Assembly: GCA_963592435.1 (NCBI GenBank)
Contig: CAVAWT010000005.1
Location: forward strand, 11,120-75,119
DNA: 64,000 nucleotides
Reading direction: 5' to 3'
DNA from: Phoenicibacter sp963592435
Lineage (GTDB): Bacteria; Actinomycetota; Coriobacteriia; Coriobacteriales; Eggerthellaceae
This document shows, in pieces, positions 52,887 to 61,088 of the stretch (position 1 is the first letter of the stretch; each line of letters opens with the position of its first letter). The position numbers were made by a program, and so were the translations under genes. The notes below the pieces were generated by a model that did not search any database, was not told the origin of the DNA, and saw only the letters and a list, made by a program, of their open reading frames with translations.

Positions 52887-53795
52887 ATGAATGGAAAATA
52901 CAGCGATTCATTGCCAGAAAGAAACTCAAACGTCAACAAATATTCGCGCGGTCGAGCTTGCGTCATTGCTGGAAGTTCAAGGTTTCCAGGTGCTGCAATT
53001 ATGGCAGCAAAGAGTGCTGCTAGATCGGGGGCAGGTTACGTCACTTTAAATGTCCCTTCAGCAATAAAACCAATTTGCCAAGGAACGCTTCCTTCTCTGA
53101 TTGTCACTCCTTTGCCAAGCACAATCGACGGTTTCTTTGCAAAGGGAGCGACGGATGTTGTGGATCTGAAAAAACAGAATTGTGTACTTTATGGACCAGG
53201 CACTTGCGCAGGAAAAAATCAAGAGAGGTTGCTCAAAAAAGTCTTGAGTTCCGATGCCACAGTAATAATCGATGCTGATCAAATTCAACAACTTCAAGGT
53301 ATAGAAAAGTCTTTTGGCGTCCAAAAAATTTATTCAAGAGAAAAACCACTTGTCATAACTCCACACCATGCAGAATTGAAAAAATGGCTTGTCGACAAAG
53401 GCTCAGAAGAATATGACCTTCTTTCTGACGATGAAATTGTTTCTCGGGTTCAGGGGAAGTTAAAATCAGTCAACGCAGAAAACACAGTTATCGTCGCAAA
53501 AGGTGAAAGAACCCTCATCATCACACTCGATAAAGTGCTCACTCCTGAAAGTGGAACAGAAACACTCGCAACGCCTGGAACTGGTGATGTTTTGGCAGGG
53601 TGCATTTGTGGAATTGTCTCACAAATCAAACCTAAGAGCCTCAAAAAAGTAGCAAAAATTTGCGCTGCCGCAGTCGAGGTTCATGGATTTGCTGGCGCGA
53701 TTGCTGGCGTTCAATTCGGAGTGCGCGGAGCTCTTGCCACGGACATCTGTGACTCAATCGGACTTGCTCTTGATGAGCTTAACAATCAAAAGTAA
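52887..53795 (+). CDS. nnrD: ADP-dependent NAD(P)H-hydrate dehydratase
   Basis: Repairs hydrated NADH and NADPH. 302 residues, matching the C-terminal (dehydratase) half of YjeF-type proteins: RACVIAGSSRFPGAAIMAAK, AARSGAGYVTL, TPHHAELKKWL and the ATP/ADP-site TPGTGDVLAGCICGI. The epimerase half usually fused to it is absent and not nearby. ATG after AAGGGGG. Its 3' end overlaps the convergent azlD by 10 bases. Confidence 0.92.
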   Translation: MNGKYSDSLPERNSNVNKYSRGRACVIAGSSRFPGAAIMAAKSAARSGAGYVTLNVPSAIKPICQGTLPSLIVTPLPSTIDGFFAKGATDVVDLKKQNCVLYGPGTCAGKNQERLLKKVLSSDATVIIDADQIQQLQGIEKSFGVQKIYSREKPLVITPHHAELKKWLVDKGSEEYDLLSDDEIVSRVQGKLKSVNAENTVIVAKGERTLIITLDKVLTPESGTETLATPGTGDVLAGCICGIVSQIKPKSLKKVAKICAAAVEVHGFAGAIAGVQFGVRGALATDICDSIGLALDELNNQK

Positions 53796-54127
53796 AACCC
53801 TGGCACAGCAAACATTAAAACAGCATAGATTCCAATTCCAGCCAGACAGCAAACGATTATTGACTTTGTTTGTCTGGCTATTAATATGACGATGCCAGTT
53901 GCAATCAGAGGAATGCAAGCTGGCCAAATACCAGAGTCAAACATCCCCGGTGTGTAAATGTCATTTGCCACAAGTGCTGCGAATGCCGCAGGAGGGATTA
54001 AATTAAGGAAAGTTTGAAGTTTTGGTGAGATCTGCTTACCCTTTAAAATGAATGCAGGCAAAACTCTGCAAGCAATCATTGCAATTAAGGTTAGAGAGAA
54101 GATGATTATGAATTGGCGCCAAGTCAC
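53786..54127 (-). CDS. azlD: AzlD-like branched-chain amino acid exporter subunit
   Basis: Small partner of AzlC. 113 residues with about four hydrophobic helices (FIIIFSLTLIAMIACRVLPA, FLNLIPPAAFAALVANDIYT, IPLIATGIVILIARQTKSII and the C-terminal IGIYAVLMFAVPGF), the AzlD pattern. It follows azlC by 10 bases. The pair probably exports branched-chain amino acids or analogues, fitting the nearby ilv-leu genes, though the link is only by function. Confidence 0.9.
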   Translation of the reverse strand: MTWRQFIIIFSLTLIAMIACRVLPAFILKGKQISPKLQTFLNLIPPAAFAALVANDIYTPGMFDSGIWPACIPLIATGIVILIARQTKSIIVCCLAGIGIYAVLMFAVPGFYF

Positions 54128-54137
54128 CCTATCTCAC

Positions 54138-54845
54138 CTATTTTTCCTTCGATCCACGCTTGAGGGTCGACAAATAGCCAAAGAAAACTCCGATTAAAGA
54201 TGCAAAGAAAATTGAAGCACTCCCAGCTCCAAAGTTTTTTAGCACAATGACCGCCATAACAGAAAATGCTGCCGCAACAAAAGCAGGCTTTGAATCGAGA
54301 GCAGTTGTTATTAGATAGATAAACATGCAAGTCATCGCAAAAGCGGCAATCTCTAGCGGAATGTTAATGACAGAACCAATAACAACACCAACAAGAGTTG
54401 AAATGATCCATGAAATGTGCGAAAACTCATTTAAGAAAATCGCATTTTCTATTGTCCAATCCCCCTTCTTGAAACGCTCGATTGAGATTCCGAAGGTCTC
54501 ATCAGTGACAGTTGCCATATACCAGAAAAGTTTGCGCTTGCCACAATCCTTGCATTTTGGAGCTAGAGCAGCTGAATAGAGCATCTGGCGTGTGTTGACA
54601 AAAGAAACACTGAGCACAATTGAAAGCAAATTTGAACCAGCCAACAACATGTTTGGTATCATAAACTGTCCTGCTCCAGAATAAAAAAGAACACTAAAAA
54701 TTAAAACTTGAATCCAATTCATCCCTACAGAAGCAGACAAAATTCCACAAGGAATTCCGCTTGCAACATATCCAAGCATGATTGGACACGCCACTAAAAA
54801 AGATTCCTTAAGAACTTCTTTTGTTATCTTTTTTGAACCAAACAA
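54138..54845 (-). CDS. azlC: AzlC-like branched-chain amino acid exporter subunit
   Basis: 235-residue membrane protein with several hydrophobic helices. The family signature is present: ACPIMLGYVASGIPCGILSA at the N-terminus, FYSGAGQFMIPNMLLAGSN and VNTRQMLYSAALAPKCK. Begins two bases after the lepA stop, so it is probably co-transcribed with lepA. Confidence 0.92.
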   Translation of the reverse strand: MFGSKKITKEVLKESFLVACPIMLGYVASGIPCGILSASVGMNWIQVLIFSVLFYSGAGQFMIPNMLLAGSNLLSIVLSVSFVNTRQMLYSAALAPKCKDCGKRKLFWYMATVTDETFGISIERFKKGDWTIENAIFLNEFSHISWIISTLVGVVIGSVINIPLEIAAFAMTCMFIYLITTALDSKPAFVAAAFSVMAVIVLKNFGAGSASIFFASLIGVFFGYLSTLKRGSKEK

Positions 54846-54847
54846 CT

Positions 54848-56674
54848 TTAATCAACTTTCAAAATTGCCATAAATGCTTCTTGTGGCACTTCGACGTTGC
54901 CAATTGCCTTCATTCGTTTTTTGCCCTGTTTTTGCTTTTCTAAAAGCTTTCGCTTTCTTGTTATGTCTCCACCATAACACTTGGCCAAAACATCTTTTCG
55001 TCTTGCCTTGACGGTTTGACGCGCCAAAACTCGCCCACCAATCGCTGCTTGAATTGGAACTTCAAAGAGCTGACGAGGTATGATTTCCTTCAACTTTTCA
55101 CACAAAACTTTCCCGCGCTCATATGCTTTATCTTTGTGAACAATGAAAGAAAGTGCGTCGATAGGGTCGCCAGCGAGCAAGATGTCGAGTTTTACCATGT
55201 TTGATTTGCGATAACCTGCATATTCATAATCAAGCGATGCATAACCTTTTGTGTAGCTTTTCAGCTTGTCAAAGAAGTCCAATATCAACTCCGAAAGCGG
55301 GATGTCCCAGAGCATCTCTACAGTTGTTGACGAGAGGTAGTTCATCGTTTTAAAAGTGCCACGCCTCTCAACTGCCAAATCCATGACTGCTCCAACAAAA
55401 TCTGGTGGAATCAAAATTCGAGCATCAAGATAGGGCTCTTCAATTCTGTCAATCTCACCTGCGTCAGGCATGTCTTGTGGCGATGTGACAACGAGGGGTT
55501 CGTCCTCGCTCCCCAGACCTTCTGTCACGCCACGACGATAAACGTGATATTCAACACTTGGTGCTGTCGCGAGCAAATCGAGAGAAAACTCACGCTCGAG
55601 TCGCTCTTTTATCACTTCCATGTGAAGAAGTCCCAAAAAACCTACGCGGAAACCAAAGCCGAGTGCTCGTGAAGTTTCTGCTTCCCACACTAAAGCCGGA
55701 TCGTTTAGCGCCACTTTTTCAAGCGCCTCTTTTAAAGGTTCATACTGATCGCCATCTATTGGAAAAAGACCAGTAAACACCATTGGTTTTGCTTCACGAT
55801 AGCCAGGAAGTGCATCAACTTCCGTCTCCCCCTCCAAAGTCACGGTGTCACCGACCTTGACTTGGTTGACATCTTTCAAGCCTGTCACAACATATCCAAC
55901 CTCACCAGTGTTTATGGACGGAAGAGGTTCTTCAACTGGGTGCCTTGCCCCGAGCTCTTCAACAATCGCAGTTTTTTTTGTCGCAAGCATTTTAATTTTG
56001 TCTGACTTATTCAATCTCCCATCAACAACCTTGACAAGAGCGACAACTCCACGGTAGGAATCAAAATAGGAGTCAAAAATCAATGCGCGAAGAGGCGAAT
56101 CCTCGTCTCCCTTTGGTGCGGGGACGTTGTAGACAACACTTTCAAGCAGGTCCTTTATCCCCTCCCCCGTTTTTCCAGAAGCCAAAACTGCATCGTCTGC
56201 AGGAATTGCAAGTGAATCCTCGATCTCCGCTCGAACTCTCTCTGGCTCTGCTGCAGGCAAATCAATTTTGTTAATTACGGGAATGATTTCTAAGTTGGCA
56301 TTCATCGCAAGCATTGCATTAGCAACTGTTTGAGCCTCAACCCCTTGAGTTGCATCAACAACAAGCACTGCGCCCTCGCATGCCGCCAGAGAGCGAGACA
56401 CTTCATAAGTGAAATCAACGTGTCCGGGCGTGTCTATCAAGTTCAGCTGATATTCCTCACCATCTTCTGCGACATAAGTGACTCTCACCGCTTGGCTTTT
56501 GATCGTAATTCCTCGCTCACGCTCGATGTCCATCTGGTCGAGTAACTGCGCTTCCATGTCGCGCTTTGCTACTGTTCCTGTCTGTTCCAAAATGCGATCA
56601 GAAAGTGTCGATTTTCCATGATCGATGTGAGCAATTATTGAAAAATTGCGTATGTGTGTTTGATCTGTTGTCAA
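54848..56674 (-). CDS. lepA: Elongation factor 4 (LepA)
   Basis: Ribosome-associated GTPase involved in translation under stress and in initiation or assembly. 608 residues: G1 AHIDHGKSTLSDRILEQTG, RERGITIKSQAVR, DTPGHVDFTYEVSRSL, NKIDLP, and the LepA-specific C-terminal domain (KCYGGDITRKRKLLEKQKQG, RMKAIGNVEVPQEAF). TTG start at 56674 after AAGGAA. It is followed by azlC and azlD. Confidence 0.97.
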   Translation of the reverse strand: MTTDQTHIRNFSIIAHIDHGKSTLSDRILEQTGTVAKRDMEAQLLDQMDIERERGITIKSQAVRVTYVAEDGEEYQLNLIDTPGHVDFTYEVSRSLAACEGAVLVVDATQGVEAQTVANAMLAMNANLEIIPVINKIDLPAAEPERVRAEIEDSLAIPADDAVLASGKTGEGIKDLLESVVYNVPAPKGDEDSPLRALIFDSYFDSYRGVVALVKVVDGRLNKSDKIKMLATKKTAIVEELGARHPVEEPLPSINTGEVGYVVTGLKDVNQVKVGDTVTLEGETEVDALPGYREAKPMVFTGLFPIDGDQYEPLKEALEKVALNDPALVWEAETSRALGFGFRVGFLGLLHMEVIKERLEREFSLDLLATAPSVEYHVYRRGVTEGLGSEDEPLVVTSPQDMPDAGEIDRIEEPYLDARILIPPDFVGAVMDLAVERRGTFKTMNYLSSTTVEMLWDIPLSELILDFFDKLKSYTKGYASLDYEYAGYRKSNMVKLDILLAGDPIDALSFIVHKDKAYERGKVLCEKLKEIIPRQLFEVPIQAAIGGRVLARQTVKARRKDVLAKCYGGDITRKRKLLEKQKQGKKRMKAIGNVEVPQEAFMAILKVD

Positions 56675-56743
56675 ATTAATTTTTCCTTAATATAAAAAAG
56701 CATTGAAGACATATGATACAATAAATTTCACCAGTGAAGTGTG

Positions 56744-56839
56744 TTGAGATGTTCATGATGAACATTTCAATCCGCAGACGGGCTGCAAACAAGGATTACC
56801 AACACTGGCGACTTTCAGTCAAAAATCCTGAGACTGAAA
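56744..56839 (+). ncRNA. Structured leader region upstream of rpsT
   Basis: The ~250 bases before rpsT contain three inverted repeats in a row: a 27-base palindrome at 56744-56770 (TTGAGATGTTCAT, G, ATGAACATTTCAA, one mismatch), a small GCAG/CTGC stem at about 56775-56787, and a perfect TTTCAGTC/GACTGAAA stem at 56813-56839. -10-like hexamers (TATGAT, TACAAT) lie near 56713-56722, so these elements would be transcribed as a 5' leader. Either a regulatory RNA for S20 synthesis or, for the first palindrome, a protein operator would explain them. No named RNA family was recognised. Confidence 0.4.
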
Positions 56840-56955
56840 TAAAGCACAAGTTAGTCATGTGCGTCAAAGTCGTCTTTGTCCCCTTTTCTTTGTTTCATCC
56901 ACAAATCACTGTAAAGCGTATGTTTTAATTGACGAAAGGAAAAGGAAGAAGTTTT

Positions 56956-57501
56956 ATGGCTAACATTAAGTCACAAAAAAAGAGAATCATCACAAATGAA
57001 AAATCTCGCATGAGAAATCGCGCTATCAAAAGCGAGCTCAAAACTGCAACAAGAAGAGTCAGAGACGCTGTTGCTGCAGGAGATGGAAAAGAAGCCTACG
57101 TTGCAGCTGTTGCTGCATGCAGACTGATGGACAAAGCGGTCAGCAAGGGCGTTATCAAGAAAAATCAAGCCGCCAACAGAAAAAGTGGCATCATGAAGCT
57201 CGCCAACACTGTCGTCACCGACAATGACCGCAAAGCATATTCGCCAAAAAAGGGCGAAGCTCCAAAGAAAACTGGCAACAAGAAAGCAGAAGCAAAGAAA
57301 AAACGCGCCGAAGATCAAAAGAAAGCTCAAAAAGAAAAAGACAAGCGTCGCGCTGAGCACAAAAAACTTGAAGATGCCGCGAACAAGCGCAAAGCTAAAG
57401 AGGAAGCCGCTGCAAAGAAAGCTGAAGAAGAGGCAGCAAAAGCTGAAACTGAGGCAGCCGAGAGTTCAGATGAAGCAACCGAGGAAACTCCAGCTGAATA
57501 A
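56956..57501 (+). CDS. rpsT: 30S ribosomal protein S20 with long charged C-terminal extension
   Basis: Residues 1-~88 are a normal S20: MANIKSQKKRIITNEKSRMR, NRAIKSELKTATRRVRDAV and KGVIKKNQAANRKSGIMKLA. The next ~93 residues are Lys/Ala/Glu-rich and helical (KKAEAKKKRAEDQKKAQKEK and similar), ending in an acidic tail, roughly doubling the protein. Reading frame and codon use are even across the join, so this is not a frameshift. ATG at 56956 fits the family start; an upstream TTG at 56929 is less likely. It stands alone on the plus strand between lepA and holA. Confidence 0.93.
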   Translation: MANIKSQKKRIITNEKSRMRNRAIKSELKTATRRVRDAVAAGDGKEAYVAAVAACRLMDKAVSKGVIKKNQAANRKSGIMKLANTVVTDNDRKAYSPKKGEAPKKTGNKKAEAKKKRAEDQKKAQKEKDKRRAEHKKLEDAANKRKAKEEAAAKKAEEEAAKAETEAAESSDEATEETPAE

Positions 57502-57540
57502 TCCAGTTTTCGTCTCAACAAGTTTACACAAAAAGAATCT

Positions 57541-57568
57541 AAAAGCCTTGGCAACCGCTGAGGCTTTT
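57541..57568. terminator. Bidirectional terminator between rpsT and holA
   Basis: Perfect stem AAAAGCCT/AGGCTTTT with a 12-base loop and T-rich flanks on both strands. It serves both convergent genes. Confidence 0.85.
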
Positions 57569-58549
57569 TTAATGAGTAATTGACTCAATGAGCCAAATTT
57601 TAAAAAGCTCATTTGCATCAGACCCACTCTTCATGTTCTTTTCAACTTCAATTGATTTCTTAATTGCCGTGCGGAGCCCTTCCTCGCTCCACATTCTTGC
57701 CCAGTTAGCATGATTTTTGACTCTCCACGAAAGTGCTGGCGCCAATCCTAGTTCAAAAGCTATGTTTTGATTGACGTTGCCTCCTTTATTTAACGCTTGT
57801 TTAGCGCAAATCAATTCTCTAACCCTGTTAACACACATCATCAGCAGCCCGATCGGAGTTGTTCCTTCAACCTTTCCTAACAACTCAAGAACTTTTTCAA
57901 CATTTTTAGCTGAGAACGCATCGACTAAAACCCAAGGTTTTACGCTTGCTGTGGCGACGACAAGTGACTCTACTTCGCTCGCATCGATTGGGTCAGGAGA
58001 AGAATGAGACGCTATGATTTTGTCGATCTCAGTTGAAATCGCAACAGTGTCACACCCAGTCAAGTCCACAAGCAACTGCGCCGCGTCATCGCGCATTGAG
58101 ACCCCTTTTGACTTGCAAAGCTTAACAGCATAATTCTTAAATTCCCAAGCTTTGGGCGAATCACAAGCAACAATAGCTTTTTCTCCGACTTTAGCGACGT
58201 TTTTATAAAGGCGAGTGTTTTTTGCTAACTTTTCTGATCCTAACAAAAGAATCGTCGAATCATTTGGATTTTGTGCATAATCTGCCAAAATGTTTAAGTC
58301 AGCAGTTCCAAATTTTTCAAGGTGATTCACGATAACCAAGCGTTTCTCGGAAGCAAAAGGCAACGTCAAACATGATGAAACAATTCTGCTTGCCTCTGCC
58401 ACTTCACAATCTAAGACATCAGTGTTTATTGTCATCTCACCAAAAGATGCACATCTCTCGCGAAGCTTGGTGGTTAAGTCTTCCTTTTTTTGCTCATCAT
58501 CTCCGACGAGCAAATAGATCGGCAACAGTTCTGTTTTATTCTCTGACAT
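57569..58549 (-). CDS. holA: DNA polymerase III delta subunit
   Basis: Clamp-loader subunit that opens the sliding clamp. 326 residues of the HolA type: PIYLLVGDDEQKKEDLTTKL at the N-terminus, SEKRLVIVNHLEKFGTADLN, LLGSEKLAKNTRLYK and the C-terminal helical collar domain (LLMMCVNRVRELICAKQALN). The three-domain pattern and the position next to rpsT are usual. ATG at 58549. Confidence 0.92.
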   Translation of the reverse strand: MSENKTELLPIYLLVGDDEQKKEDLTTKLRERCASFGEMTINTDVLDCEVAEASRIVSSCLTLPFASEKRLVIVNHLEKFGTADLNILADYAQNPNDSTILLLGSEKLAKNTRLYKNVAKVGEKAIVACDSPKAWEFKNYAVKLCKSKGVSMRDDAAQLLVDLTGCDTVAISTEIDKIIASHSSPDPIDASEVESLVVATASVKPWVLVDAFSAKNVEKVLELLGKVEGTTPIGLLMMCVNRVRELICAKQALNKGGNVNQNIAFELGLAPALSWRVKNHANWARMWSEEGLRTAIKKSIEVEKNMKSGSDANELFKIWLIESITH

Positions 58550-58801
58550 GTCTTTATTTTAAAGGAAAAGTTAAATTAATTAACCAACAGCTTGCGTGCA
58601 AGACACGCATCTAAACATTAACAACATCATTCTCTTTTGGACCAAGACCTAAACCGCACACTCCCCAACCATGAAGCCCAAATAAAAAATTAATCACTTT
58701 TATCAAATCAAAAAACAAATGTTGAGCAGGTTACATTCTGAGAAGGGTCAAAGTATAGGGAAAAAATTTCGAGATTGGGAGCAAATTTAAAATAACTGTG
58801 T

Positions 58802-58809
58802 GCTAGAAT
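58802..58809 (+). promoter_or_regulatory. Extended -10 element upstream of tRNA-Phe
   Basis: TGCTAGAAT (58801-58809) forms an extended -10, 12 bases before the tRNA. No good -35 is seen. The flanking 58550-58800 holds no gene and no other clear signal. Confidence 0.45.
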
Positions 58810-58820
58810 AAAAAGTCCGT

Positions 58821-58896
58821 GGTCGGATAGCTCAGTTGGTAGAGCAGCGGACTGAAAATCCGCGTGCCGAGGGTTCAAGTCCCCCTCCGACCACCA
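58821..58896 (+). tRNA. tRNA-Phe (anticodon GAA), CCA encoded
   Basis: 76 bases folding as a cloverleaf: acceptor stem GGTCGGA/TCCGACC, D arm GCTC...GAGC, anticodon stem GCGGA/TCCGC with loop CTGAAAA, T loop TTCAAGT, discriminator A, encoded CCA. The T stem GAGGG/CCCCC has one A-C mismatch at the second pair. The accessory region with restriction genes begins just downstream. Confidence 0.95.
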
Positions 58897-59087
58897 TCTT
58901 TTAAGTTCGCCATTTGCCAATAAGCGAAAATTGCACGTTGCAAATCAGCCTGAATGGAAACTTCATCCGGCAAATATAACCCTCAGCTTAGAAGCGAACT
59001 TTCTCAAAATTGTTTGCTCAACTTGTTTCTAACCCACAAACTCATAAATCTCGAATTAGGTTTTGATTAATCCTTCATAAACCACTT

Positions 59088-59234
59088 TTAGGTGTTAGGT
59101 TTTAGGTGTAAGGTTTTAGTTAACCCCTCATACAACTCGAACAAATGCGCCACAATTTTCTCTTCGTCGCCGTTGAAGTCAACGCCATAGGCTTCTTCGA
59201 CTGCAGTATCGAGCGCGTGGAAGGCTGATGTCAG
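59088..59234 (-). pseudogene. C-terminal remnant A of an MmeI-like methyltransferase gene
   Basis: Minus-strand translation gives FHALDTAVEEAYGVDFNGDE, then EKIVAHLFELYEGLTK, almost the same as the last ~40 residues of the large enzyme at 61089-64000. Nothing upstream belongs to that gene: the sequence changes at about 59234 into the end of rhuM, whose stop codon (59231-59233) lies in this remnant. The remaining gap from 58897 to 59087 shows nothing else. Confidence 0.8.
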
Positions 59235-60283
59235 TTCTTGGATTCGTTCTCTAGTTCAAGCAGATACCTGTCAAAATCAGACACAAACTGGCGATCTTGA
59301 CGCGGTCTGAATTTTTCAAACTCGGTTTCCGCGTGAAGTTTTGCTTCCTCGGCGCTAATTTTCCCTGGACCTGTTAAAATTTCATTGCCGTTGAACTCAA
59401 GAAAGCCATCCAAGCGTTTCGCCCAGTCCTCCATGCTCATCGGAATGTGGCGTTGTGCCTGCAACTCTGCATAATCGAGATATAACGTAACGATGCGTTG
59501 GAGATATGTCATCTCTTCTTCGTTAAGGTAATTTTTTGCAATTGAAACATCTGACTTAACAACTTTCCCGTTTGGCGCATTTTCCCAAGTTGTAAGCCCC
59601 ATATGCTCCTTGTTCGCGTCTGCTCTTTCAACAATCAATTCTGCCACAGTGTGTCTGTGAACTGCATAGTTCATTTTGTTTTAAACTGTTTGGAAGAATA
59701 ATCGCGTCGTCTTTGCATTTTTATCGTAGTCAAAAGCAGTGGCGTAAAGGTCAGTTACTTTTTGATAGAACTTGCGCTCTGAAAGGCGAATTTCTCGAAT
59801 TTCAGCAAGTTGCTGTCCAAAATATTCATCCGTGAAGAACGTTCCTTTTTTGAGGCGTTCTTTGTCCATGACCCAGCCTTTAATGGTGTAGTCTTTAACA
59901 ATCTGAGATGCCCATTTCCTAAAACGAACTGCACGCTCATTGTTGACCTTAAAGCCAACTGCAATAATCATTTGAAGATTGTAATGGTTTACCTCTCTGG
60001 AAACCTGTCTTGACCCCTCTTTTTGAACAATCCGGAATTTCCGGATAGTTGATAGTTTCTCAAGTTCACCGTCGTCGTAAATGTTTCCAATGTGCTCGTT
60101 AATTGTTCTAACGTCAACAGCATAAAGCTCTGCCATCTTCTTCTGCGTTAGCCAAACGTTTTCATCTTCATAACGAATCTCAATTGCCTCGTCACTGGTT
60201 CCAACAGAAGCGATGTAGGTTAGACATTCAGCAGCGCTTGAGCGTGTTATCGATTTGTTTTCTGTCTTTTTGTCCTTAGTCAT
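59231..60283 (-). pseudogene. rhuM: rhuM-like virulence/accessory gene broken by one in-frame stop codon
   Basis: Two adjacent open frames in the same phase encode the two parts of a RhuM-family protein of ~350 residues. The N-terminal part (60283-59684) has IRYEDENVWLTQKKMAELYA, VDVRTINEHIGNIYDDGEL, FRKWASQIVKDYTIKGWVMD and ends YDKNAKTTRLFFQTV. The C-terminal part begins NKMNYAVHRHTVAELIVERA and ends DFDRYLLELENESKN. Between them is a single TAA (59683-59681) in frame, where the family has Gln or Lys, so one substitution explains it. RhuM genes are common beside restriction-modification systems and on islands; their function is not settled. Read-through or reinitiation at ATG 59674 is possible. 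Confidence 0.88.
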
Positions 60284-60286
60284 CAG

Positions 60287-60449
60287 ATGCTAACCCCTCA
60301 TACAGCCCCAAACAAATGTCCTACAATCTTCTCTTTATAACCTTGAAGTTACCTTGAAGTTGACGCCACACTTCGCCCTTCTCATAGCCTCTGCCTGCCC
60401 ACCTATCAGCAAACGCTTTCGCTTCCTTCAATTGTTGCACATCGTTCAT
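60287..60449 (-). pseudogene. Remnant B: fused start and end of an MmeI-like methyltransferase gene
   Basis: Minus strand from ATG at 60449 reads MNDVQQLKEAKAFADRWAGR, GYEKGE, a typical beginning of MmeI-like enzymes, then after ~35 codons switches to YKEKIVGHLF and LYEGLA (with a frameshift), the typical end. Nearly the whole gene between has been deleted. It lies just upstream of rhuM. With remnant A and the intact 3' end at 61089 this makes three copies of the same gene end within 2 kb. Confidence 0.7.
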
Positions 60450-60483
60450 GGCTTAATTTTAGCATGGAAGCGTGACGACAAGG

Positions 60484-60690
60484 GGGACGGTCCTTCTGGT
60501 TCCGCAACGCATGAGTCTTCGATAACGCGAGGTTCGCAACCCATTCGTCGTTTTTTACTCATGTTCCTCGGAACGCGGTCGCTACGCTCCCTTAAACGCC
60601 TCGGAACACCCATTCGTAAAAAACTCCTCATTGCTCACCTAAGGTTATCTCAGACTCTTGCGTTACGGCGCAGAGGGGACGGTCCTTCTG
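60484..60690. repeat. Long imperfect inverted repeat (MITE/REP-like element)
   Basis: Arms at 60506-60532 and 60638-60664 pair over ~27 bases (AACGCAtGAGTCT... with ...AGACTCTTGCGTT). An inner pair (GTTTTTTAC at ~60550 and GTAAAAAAC at ~60617) shares the same centre near 60586, so the region can form one long hairpin. The copies of GGGACGGTCCTTCTG at about 60485 and 60675 flank it as direct repeats. No transposase. The open frames across it look non-coding. With remnant B it fills the gap between rhuM and the small gene at 60804. Confidence 0.65.
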
Positions 60691-60803
60691 TTCGTGCAAC
60701 TTTCATGACCCTTTTGAGTTTTTGAATTCATAACTAACCGAAAAGAGGAAAAATTGGATGGGGTTTAATTGTAAAATTGTCAGGGAGGAAGAAGGCAGAT
60801 AAA

Positions 60804-61049
60804 ATGCAAATTAACGACTTGAAAGAATTTATTGATACTGGCAGAGAACTTGAATTTAAGATTAATGGCAAAATGTGCTCAATAACTCAAGGTGTTATTG
60901 ATGGCGAAGATGTGATTTCCTTTTGTGAATTTCATCAGCCCTCTGTTGAGGTAACAAATTTCGATGCGCTTCTTGAAATTGAATACAAGGGTCAAACATT
61001 GAAGATAATTTGGCAAAACCTGAGACCAGAGGATTTGTGGATATTTTAA
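60804..61049 (+). CDS. Small protein of unknown function (81 residues)
   Basis: ATG at 60804 with GGGAGGAAGAAGG upstream. Begins MQINDLKEFIDTGRELEFKI and continues NGKMCSITQGVIDGEDVISF, ending LKIIWQNLRPEDLWIF. Acidic, no signal peptide or membrane helix, one domain-like pattern of beta strands. It stands alone on the plus strand inside the restriction-modification remnants. No family recognised; good ribosome site and amino-acid composition support a real gene. Confidence 0.65.
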   Translation: MQINDLKEFIDTGRELEFKINGKMCSITQGVIDGEDVISFCEFHQPSVEVTNFDALLEIEYKGQTLKIIWQNLRPEDLWIF

Positions 61050-61088
61050 TTGTTGGTAGCTAACCCCTCATATAACCCTTCTTAGGTT

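Noticed and set aside
56734..56928. 64-residue open frame upstream of rpsT
   Set aside because: It coincides with the three hairpins and has no ribosome site; structured leader is the better explanation.
58590..58610. Hairpin GCGTG/CACGC after holA region
   Set aside because: Short stem with no T-run and no gene that needs termination there.
60354..60725. 123-residue plus-strand open frame
   Set aside because: It spans methyltransferase remnant B and the inverted-repeat element; the peptide reflects the repeat sequence.
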